A stretch of DNA of 12,704 bases from Oscillospiraceae bacterium (GTDB lineage Bacteria > Bacillota > Clostridia > Oscillospirales > Oscillospiraceae), in NCBI GenBank assembly GCA_031280855.1, contig JAITGH010000212.1, forward strand, positions 1-12,704, given 5' to 3'. Below the pieces are notes generated by a model. The model worked only from the letters and a program-made list of their open reading frames with translations. It was not told where the DNA came from and did not search any database. Shown one piece after another: positions 7,527 to 12,704 of the stretch (its first letter is position 1; every line of letters begins with the position of its first letter). Both the position numbers and the translations under genes were made by a program.

Positions 7527-7535
7527 GGAGAGGTG
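7527..7535 (+). promoter_or_regulatory. Ribosome binding site deciding the transglutaminase-like start
   Basis: GGAGAGGTG precedes ATG 7542 with about 8 nt between AGAGG and the start codon. ATG 7536 is too close for AGAGG but could use GGAG 5 nt upstream. Both exclude the much earlier ATG 7461, which has no leader. Confidence 0.65.
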
Positions 7536-7541
7536 ATGACG

Positions 7542-9125
7542 ATGAAGCCCGACAAACGCAATACTCGTCCCGGCAAGTTCAAGCGTAAGCTTGTACCCGT
7601 TGCGGTAACCCCTGCCGTTAAGGCGAAGCCGAAGTTCTCGCTGCGGGCGTTCGCGACGGAGCGCTTGCCGACCGCCGTCAGCGTACTCATCTTCACGGCC
7701 GCGACAGCGGCGATAGTCGGCGCCGCCGTGTACAGCCCGCCGTTCAGCGGAGTCGCGATGGCGGACGGCGAGCCGTACGTCGTGCTTGCCCACGCCGTCA
7801 TCGGGTACGGCGAGCCGCTGCCGCGATTCTCCGACGCGGAGTACGAGGTTCTGACGGAGGTCGATACCGCCGTCGTCGGCGATACCGTACTGGAGCTTAA
7901 AATCGACCGCCGTACGTACTTCTCCACGCTGTCCGTCGTCGACGCTGTCGCGCCCGTCGCGGTGACTCGAGACCGCGTCATCATAATGGGCGAGCGCCCC
8001 GACCCGTTCGACTTCCTGGAAAGCGTCAGCGATTACTCCGGCGACGTAACCGCGACGTTCGACGGGGAGACCTCCGAACGCTTCTCCACGCCCGGCACGC
8101 ACTCACTGGACATCGTCGTCACGGACGCGTACGGCAATGCGTTAACCGTGAGCGCGAGTGTTACCGTGCTTCGCGGCACGTTCTACCTGCGCGGCGACAT
8201 CGGGGATGAGATCGCGCTGGACAGCTTCGTGTTCGACGAGGCTCCGGGCGCGAAGCTTGTTAACCGCGAGTACAAGGATTTCGCGCTGCCCGGACGATAT
8301 CGGCTGTACATCGCGCTGGACGGGCGGGAGGTTCCCGTGACGCTGGAGATGTTCGACGTCACGCCTCCGACGTTCGACGGCGTACGCGATCAGAACGTAC
8401 GGGTCGGAGGAACGGTTAGCTATCGCGAGGGCGTTACGGCAAGTGATAACGTTGACGGCGAAAATATACCGTTCGATGTAGACGCGTCCGCGGTTGACCT
8501 GAACACGCCCGGCAAGTATGAGACGGTCTACACCGTCGTCGACGCCGCAGGTAACGCGACCTCTGCCACCGCGTATGTCACCGTGCTTAAGAAGAACGCG
8601 CCCGCGCCCAAGCCGGCGGCGAATCTTCGCGCTACCGCCGAAATCACGCCCGAGTACATGGACGGGGTCGCGGACGAGATCCTCGCCTCGCTTAACCTTT
8701 CGGGGCTGTCCTCTGATCAGAAGGTTCTCGCGATCTACAAGTTCGTTAAGTCGCGGCTCTCCTACGTCCACGATACGGAGAATCGCGAGGTTTACCTGGC
8801 GTCTTACTATGCATTGAAGAACGGGCGCGCCGACTGCTACTCGCATTACGCGCTGTCGGAGCTTTTGCTTAAGCGTGCGGGATTCCAAACCGTGCGAATT
8901 CAGCGTTCCGGCGGGCGCAGTAACCACTATTGGAATCTGATCTATACGACGAGCGACTCCACGGGCGTAACGGGCTGGTACCACTTCGACACGACGCCGT
9001 TCTCCACCGCGAAAGCGGATCAGCACCTGTTCACGGAGAAGCGAGCGCAGGAGCTTACAGAGCTTCGCGGGTTCAACTGCTATGTGTATGAGGCGAGCCT
9101 GTACCCGGAAGTCGTCTGGGAGTAG
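7542..9125 (+). CDS. Membrane-anchored protein with Ig-like domains and a C-terminal transglutaminase-like domain
   Basis: From ATG 7542 the protein is 527 aa. A basic cytosolic tail (residues 1-43) precedes one hydrophobic segment (about 44-64) that should act as an uncleaved anchor, placing the rest outside the membrane. Two Ig-like/HYR-type domains follow: one near 133-210, and a clearer one near 270-351 with DVTPPTFDG, the core SDNVDG and YTVVDAAGNA, the pattern of DUF5011-like modules. The C-terminus is a transglutaminase-like papain fold with a complete triad: C432 in GRADCYSHYAL, H462 in SNHYWNL and D483 in WYHFDTTPF. Such domains in bacteria act as cysteine peptidases or cross-linking enzymes, or bind other proteins, so the reaction is not settled. 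It is the first gene downstream of the plus promoter; the adenylation gene follows after 57 nt. This suggests a cell-wall role linked to the surface acylation genes, which is inference. Confidence 0.85.
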   Translation: MKPDKRNTRPGKFKRKLVPVAVTPAVKAKPKFSLRAFATERLPTAVSVLIFTAATAAIVGAAVYSPPFSGVAMADGEPYVVLAHAVIGYGEPLPRFSDAEYEVLTEVDTAVVGDTVLELKIDRRTYFSTLSVVDAVAPVAVTRDRVIIMGERPDPFDFLESVSDYSGDVTATFDGETSERFSTPGTHSLDIVVTDAYGNALTVSASVTVLRGTFYLRGDIGDEIALDSFVFDEAPGAKLVNREYKDFALPGRYRLYIALDGREVPVTLEMFDVTPPTFDGVRDQNVRVGGTVSYREGVTASDNVDGENIPFDVDASAVDLNTPGKYETVYTVVDAAGNATSATAYVTVLKKNAPAPKPAANLRATAEITPEYMDGVADEILASLNLSGLSSDQKVLAIYKFVKSRLSYVHDTENREVYLASYYALKNGRADCYSHYALSELLLKRAGFQTVRIQRSGGRSNHYWNLIYTTSDSTGVTGWYHFDTTPFSTAKADQHLFTEKRAQELTELRGFNCYVYEASLYPEVVWE

Positions 9126-9182
9126 TTCGCACATCCCCGAGTTACGTAAAATTTGCGCCGTTTGACACGGCTCCGGGTAACG

Positions 9183-10682
9183 ATGACAATGCTTCTGACT
9201 ACTTATTTGGAAAAATCTTACCGTCGAGTGCCGGATAAAGTCGCGATTACGGACGGCGAGACAGAGTGGACGTTTGCGCGTCTGCGCGGATTCGCCGCCG
9301 CCGGAGCGCGGTCGCTTAGCGGATTCGGCAACGCGCCGGTCGCGGTCGTTATGGACAAGTCGCCGCTTGCGATTGCGGTGTTTCTCGCGGTGTTGTACTC
9401 CGGGCGGGCGTACGTGCCGCTGTCGAAGGATTTGGGCGCGGCGCGGATTAACGCCGTGCTAAGCAACGTTGAGCCTACGGTCGTCGTTACGGACGATGCG
9501 GAGTTTTCGCGAGGCTTAACGTACGATTGCGCGGTGCTGGAGGCTTCGCAGATAGGCTCCGCCGACGCCGAGCTACCGGACTCCGCCGACGCCGAGCCGC
9601 TCGACCTGCCCGATACGTCGACTGCGTTTATCCTGCACACCAGCGGCAGTACCGGCGTTCCCAAATGCGTACCGCTAAGCCATCGCAACGCCGTCACGTG
9701 CGTCGAGTCGCTCTCGCGCATTTTGGACGCGTCCGAGGACTCGCGCTTCGGCGTGCAAGTTCCGCTTACCGGGGTCGCGGCGGTTAAGGACGTGTATCTT
9801 TCGCTTAAGCTCGGCGCGACGCTGGTACTACTGCCTAAGACCTTGTTCGTCACGCCCGTTAAACTCGTGGAGTTCCTAAACGCGCAGCGAGTGGACACGC
9901 TGATGTGGGTCGCGTCCGCGCTGTCGCTAGTCTCGAGGCTCGGCACATTCGGCACTGTAAAGCCGGAGCACTTGCGCAACGTCACTTTCACGGGTGAGCC
10001 GATGAACCCGGAGCAATTGCGGGTCTGGAAGTCCGCGCTTCCTCACGTGAAGTTCTATAACCATTACGGGCATACGGAGGTCTGCGCGTGCAGCGCGTAC
10101 TTCGCAGTCGGCGACTCCGTGCCGGACGTAATCCCCGTCGGGCGGCACGTACCGAACACCGGGCTGATGATCATCGCAGACGACGGTACGGAGGTCACCG
10201 CGCCCGGCGTTGAGGGCGAGCTTTACATCTCCGGCTCTCGAGTCGCCGCCGGCTACTACAACGACCCGGAGCGTACCGCGCAAAGCTTCGTCCGGAATCC
10301 GCTGCACTCCCGATTCCCGGATATCGTCTACAAAACCGGAGACCTGGCAAAGTACAACCTTGACGGCGATATCGTACTGACCTCGCGCCGCGACCATCTG
10401 ATTAACCTTATGGGTTACCGCATCGAGCTTGGGGAACTCGAGCTTCAAGCCTGCAAATCGGACGGCGTGCAAGCCGCGTGCGCGGTGCACGACTCCGCAA
10501 GGACGCGCATCGTGCTGTTCTATGTCGGTGCGGCGGAGGAATCCGCGCTCCGCGCACACTTGAAACTCGCGCTTCCCTCATACATGCTGCCGCAGCGCGT
10601 CGTAAGGCTGCAAACCTTGCCGATGACCGTAACGGGGAAGACGGATCGAATGAAACTCGCCGATATGGCGAAGGAGTACTAA
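9183..10682 (+). CDS. DltA-like AMP-forming adenylation enzyme (carrier-protein acyl ligase)
   Basis: This ANL-superfamily enzyme should activate a carboxylic acid with ATP to acyl-AMP and load it on the carrier encoded next door. From ATG 9183 it is 499 aa, the size of DltA. Visible motifs are the P-loop HTSGSTGVPK (152-161), NHYGHTE (293-299), YKTGD with ribose-binding D387, GYRIELGELE in the A8 hinge region, and catalytic K486 in TVTGKTDR. In the acid pocket, the site aligned with the DltA amino-binding Asp (in PFSFD) is V198 in PLTGV, and the site aligned with the D-Ala-selecting Cys (FCGE) is T270 in FTGE. Thus D-alanine is doubtful. ATG 9189 or TTG 9153 are other possible starts; no clear ribosome site distinguishes them. 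The carrier gene begins 4 nt after the stop, and its ribosome site AAGGAG lies in the end of this gene. An isolated NRPS-type or acyl ligase remains possible. Confidence 0.88.
   Translation: MTMLLTTYLEKSYRRVPDKVAITDGETEWTFARLRGFAAAGARSLSGFGNAPVAVVMDKSPLAIAVFLAVLYSGRAYVPLSKDLGAARINAVLSNVEPTVVVTDDAEFSRGLTYDCAVLEASQIGSADAELPDSADAEPLDLPDTSTAFILHTSGSTGVPKCVPLSHRNAVTCVESLSRILDASEDSRFGVQVPLTGVAAVKDVYLSLKLGATLVLLPKTLFVTPVKLVEFLNAQRVDTLMWVASALSLVSRLGTFGTVKPEHLRNVTFTGEPMNPEQLRVWKSALPHVKFYNHYGHTEVCACSAYFAVGDSVPDVIPVGRHVPNTGLMIIADDGTEVTAPGVEGELYISGSRVAAGYYNDPERTAQSFVRNPLHSRFPDIVYKTGDLAKYNLDGDIVLTSRRDHLINLMGYRIELGELELQACKSDGVQAACAVHDSARTRIVLFYVGAAEESALRAHLKLALPSYMLPQRVVRLQTLPMTVTGKTDRMKLADMAKEY
9557..9597 (+). 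repeat. 17-bp tandem direct repeat inside the adenylation gene
   Basis: CTCCGCCGACGCCGAGC occurs at 9557-9573 and again at 9581-9597, a 24-bp period that encodes a repeated S-A-D-A-E segment just before the P-loop. It lies in a variable linker and keeps the reading frame, so it looks like a small in-frame duplication. Confidence 0.7.
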
Positions 10683-10686
10683 ACTC

Positions 10687-10911
10687 ATGGACAGACTCAT
10701 CGCGACACTCTTGCGCGTCAACCCGGATATCGACTACGCCTCCGAAAATGCGCTCATCTCCGACCACGTTTTGGAAAGCCTCGACTTGATTACGCTGGTC
10801 TACGAGCTTTACAGCGAGTACCAAATCCAACTCGGCGCGGAGGATCTGACCGCAGAGAACTTCGACTCCGCTGAGCGGATCCTCCAATTCATCGAGCTTA
10901 AAAGGAGCTGA
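10687..10911 (+). CDS. DltC-like acyl carrier protein
   Basis: This 74-aa acidic helical protein is a carrier that receives an activated acyl group on a 4'-phosphopantetheine arm and delivers it to the membrane acyltransferase. The attachment serine is S31 in SDHVLESLDLITLV, which matches the D-x-x-x-(D/E)-S-L pattern at the start of helix II; E30 replaces the usual Asp and H27 the usual Gly. Size fits DltC (about 78 aa). AAGGAG at 10671-10676 lies 10 nt before ATG 10687, within the previous gene. The next gene starts 3 nt after its stop, so the set is tightly coupled. The position between the adenylation and MBOAT genes (A-C-B order) differs from the usual dltABCD order. Confidence 0.88.
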   Translation: MDRLIATLLRVNPDIDYASENALISDHVLESLDLITLVYELYSEYQIQLGAEDLTAENFDSAERILQFIELKRS

Positions 10912-10914
10912 CGC

Positions 10915-12249
10915 GTGGTATTCACCACATACGAGTTCGTACTCTTCCTGGCGTGCGTGACGGCACTGTATTACACCGCGTTCAAGCGAGCACAATGGCA
11001 GTTCCTGCTGGCGGCGAGCGTCGCGTTCTACGCGTACTCCGGCTGGAGGAACCTGCTGTTCATCGCGGTAACCGTCGTAACGACGTTCATCGCGGCGCGC
11101 TGCATGGCGCGGCTTCAAGGCAAGCGTGAGCGCCGCCCGTGGCTGATCGCCGCGCTTACCGTTAACATCGGCATACTGCTGACGCTGAAGTTCACGCGGC
11201 TCGCGTTCCCGCTTGGGTTAAGCTTCTTCACGCTTCAAACGATGAGCTACCTCATCGACGCGTATCGCGCAAAAGACGGCGATGCGGTCGAGCGCAACCC
11301 GTTCAAGCTCGCGCTGTTCACCTCGTTCTTCCCGCAGCTCTTACAAGGTCCGATGTCGCGCTATGGTACGCTGAAGCGCGAGTTATTCGAGCCGCACGCG
11401 TTCTCCGGAGCGAACGTAAGCGCGGGTCTGGAGCGAATCGCGCTCGGCTATTTCAAGAAGCTCGTCATCGCCGACCGCGTCATGCCGGTAATCGGAGGGC
11501 TAAGCTATCCCGTCGCAGCCGCCGTCTACGCCGTCGCGCTGTACTGCGACTTCACCGGAGGGATCGACGTCGCGATCGGCGTTGCGAAACTGCTTGGCAT
11601 CACGCTTACCGAAAACTTCGACAGCCCGTACTACTCCCGCAATATCCAGGAGTTCTGGCGGCGCTGGCACATGACGATGGGCGCGTGGTTCCGCGACTAC
11701 GTCTTCTCTCCGCTGTCGACGTCGCTGCCCAGTATCCGACTCGCTGCGCCGTGCAAGCGAGCATTCGGCGACCGAATCGGGCGGCGAGTCCCGATCTGGC
11801 TGACGATTATGGTAACGTGGTTCGCCACAGGGTTATGGCATGGCGCGGACGCGCACTTCATCGTATGGGGACTTGCGAACGGAGCCGTCATCATCGTATC
11901 GCAAGAGCTTACGAACAGCAGCCGAGACTTCGCGCGGAAGTTCCCGCGGCTCACCGCGTCCAAGGTGTTCGACGCGTTCCGAATCGTTCGCACGTTCTGC
12001 CTGATGTCCCTAATCCGCAGTCTCGACTGGACGATAATGCGGGAGTCCTCCGCCGCGCTTGGAACCTCCGACTGGCTATGCGCGGGGCTTGCGACGCTTT
12101 TCGTCGTATTCTACTCGAGGCTTCGCCAAAAGCGCTCAAGCCCGGAGTTCAACCTCGCGTTCGCGTGCGTGATGGTCGTGCTGATCGCGGTGTTCGGCGC
12201 GTACGGGCAGGGCTACAGCGTCTCACAGTTCATCTATACGAGGTTCTAA
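10915..12249 (+). CDS. MBOAT-family membrane O-acyltransferase (AlgI/DltB-like)
   Basis: The 444-aa product is hydrophobic with about ten likely membrane segments, and should move the acyl group from the carrier across to, or onto, an extracellular acceptor. Family blocks in order are FPLGLSFFTLQTMSYLIDAYR-type near 100-120, FFPQLLQGPMSRY, YCDFTGGIDVAIG, and EFWRRWHMTMGAWFRDYVF with H252. These are followed by TGLWHGADAHFIVWG with the catalytic histidine H309. The motif set YCDF...ENFDSPYYSRNIQEFWRRWH resembles AlgI-type more than DltB-type enzymes, although its partners are Dlt-like. Translation starts at GTG 10915, with AAAGGAG at 10901-10907 placed 7 nt upstream and inside the carrier gene, so the two are coupled. 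The following SGNH gene starts 3 nt after the stop. TGG replaces the usual SGY after YCDF. Confidence 0.92.
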   Translation: MVFTTYEFVLFLACVTALYYTAFKRAQWQFLLAASVAFYAYSGWRNLLFIAVTVVTTFIAARCMARLQGKRERRPWLIAALTVNIGILLTLKFTRLAFPLGLSFFTLQTMSYLIDAYRAKDGDAVERNPFKLALFTSFFPQLLQGPMSRYGTLKRELFEPHAFSGANVSAGLERIALGYFKKLVIADRVMPVIGGLSYPVAAAVYAVALYCDFTGGIDVAIGVAKLLGITLTENFDSPYYSRNIQEFWRRWHMTMGAWFRDYVFSPLSTSLPSIRLAAPCKRAFGDRIGRRVPIWLTIMVTWFATGLWHGADAHFIVWGLANGAVIIVSQELTNSSRDFARKFPRLTASKVFDAFRIVRTFCLMSLIRSLDWTIMRESSAALGTSDWLCAGLATLFVVFYSRLRQKRSSPEFNLAFACVMVVLIAVFGAYGQGYSVSQFIYTRF

Positions 12250-12252
12250 CGC

Positions 12253-12704
12253 ATGAAGCTACGGATACTCGCGATCCTTGCGGCGTTCACGCTGACGCTT
12301 GCGGCGGCGCAGCACTTGCTGACGCCGAAGTACGTCGGCGATGTGCCGGAGGGCGCGTTCATCGCGGAGTACTACCGCGCCGACGCTGACAACTCCGTGA
12401 TCGTGCTCGGCTCCAGCAAGGCGTACAGCGCGATTAACCCGGTCGCGATGTTCAACTCTCACGGCGTGACGAGCTACGTTCGAGCCGCGCCGGAACAGCG
12501 CATATGGCAAAGCCTCTACGTGCTGGAAGATACGCTCAAGCGCGAGACTCCGCAAGTCGTGGTACTTGACATACTGGAGATGTACAATGGCGAGTACTCC
12601 TCCGAGGCGTACAATCGGCTGAACCTCGAGGGGTTGCGCGATCCGCTCGTCAAGGCGTACGCGGCTCTCGAGTCCGGCGCGGAGCTTTCCGACGGTCCCG
12701 GTTC
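12253..12704 (+). CDS. DltD/AlgJ-like SGNH-type protein, partial (N-terminal 150 residues)
   Basis: The gene starts at ATG 12253, 3 nt after the MBOAT stop and with GAGG at 12240-12243, and is cut by the window end after about 150 codons. Residues 5-20 form a hydrophobic signal or anchor, so the rest should lie outside the membrane. VIVLGSSKAYSAINP (49-63) is a GSS-type block I of the SGNH hydrolase/acyltransferase fold, with S55 the likely nucleophile; a further strand VVVLDILEMYNGEY resembles the block II region. DltD and AlgJ/AlgX proteins of this kind work with MBOAT partners to move acyl groups to surface polymers, and the position here as last known member fits that. The Asp-His catalytic pair would lie in the missing C-terminal part. 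Whether it is DltD or another SGNH family cannot be decided from this piece. Confidence 0.75.
   Translation, partial: MKLRILAILAAFTLTLAAAQHLLTPKYVGDVPEGAFIAEYYRADADNSVIVLGSSKAYSAINPVAMFNSHGVTSYVRAAPEQRIWQSLYVLEDTLKRETPQVVVLDILEMYNGEYSSEAYNRLNLEGLRDPLVKAYAALESGAELSDGPG

Noticed and set aside
7461..7541. Upstream ATG at 7461 as start of the transglutaminase-like protein
   Set aside because: It coincides with the predicted transcription start, so no leader or ribosome site would exist; GGAGAGGTG at 7527-7535 points to ATG 7542.
8142..9134. 330-codon minus-strand frame opposite the transglutaminase gene
   Set aside because: The plus strand has a complete catalytic triad and Ig-like modules; the antisense product is Arg-rich with no recognisable domain.
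9162..9190. TTGACA followed 17 nt later by GACAAT, a possible promoter for the ligase gene
   Set aside because: It would start transcription near 9197, after the likely start codons; the -10 box is weak, so co-transcription from 7425-7454 is more likely.
11685..12389. 234-codon plus-strand frame overlapping the MBOAT and SGNH genes
   Set aside because: It is out of frame with two clearly coding genes and is rich in Arg, Ala and Pro.

Overview
The window looks like chromosomal DNA of a monoderm Bacillota, most likely a GC-rich Clostridia member. The reasons are an AddB-type (not RecBCD) recombination subunit, a clostridial-type FtsZ, strong SigA-like promoters, GGAGG-type ribosome sites, and a Dlt-like surface-acylation gene set. 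Codons favour G or C at third positions, which creates long spurious antisense ORFs. Nothing points to a phage, an insertion sequence, a tRNA, an rRNA or a CRISPR array.

Left half (1-7262), all on the minus strand, two transcription units. The first in transcription order is pyk (pyruvate kinase), from a perfect-consensus promoter, then htpG (Hsp90-family chaperone) 25 nt later. Next comes a 313-nt gap holding a structured repeat-like element and the ftsZ promoter, then ftsZ, and 18 nt after it addB, which runs off the left edge. AddB lacks the N-terminal Walker A motif expected in its family. FtsZ has a basic N-terminal extension and an unusual C-terminal tip.

Middle (7263-7541). This divergent regulatory region separates pyk from a plus-strand operon. 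It holds two back-to-back promoters, an inverted repeat over the pyk -35 box, and an 11-bp direct repeat flanking the pyk promoter.

Right half (7542-12704), all plus strand and closely packed. The order is a membrane-anchored Ig-like/transglutaminase-like protein, an adenylation enzyme (DltA-like), a 74-aa carrier protein (DltC-like), a polytopic MBOAT O-acyltransferase, and the start of a DltD/AlgJ-like SGNH protein cut by the window end. Together they look like a complete route from carboxylic acid to acyl-AMP, acyl-S-carrier, membrane acyltransferase and surface polymer. Two pocket residues that make DltA a D-alanine enzyme, the amino-binding Asp and the stereoselective Cys, are Val and Thr here, and the MBOAT motifs look more AlgI-like than DltB-like. 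My inference is a Dlt-like surface acylation system whose substrate is probably not D-alanine and possibly not an amino acid. This is the most interesting candidate in the window.
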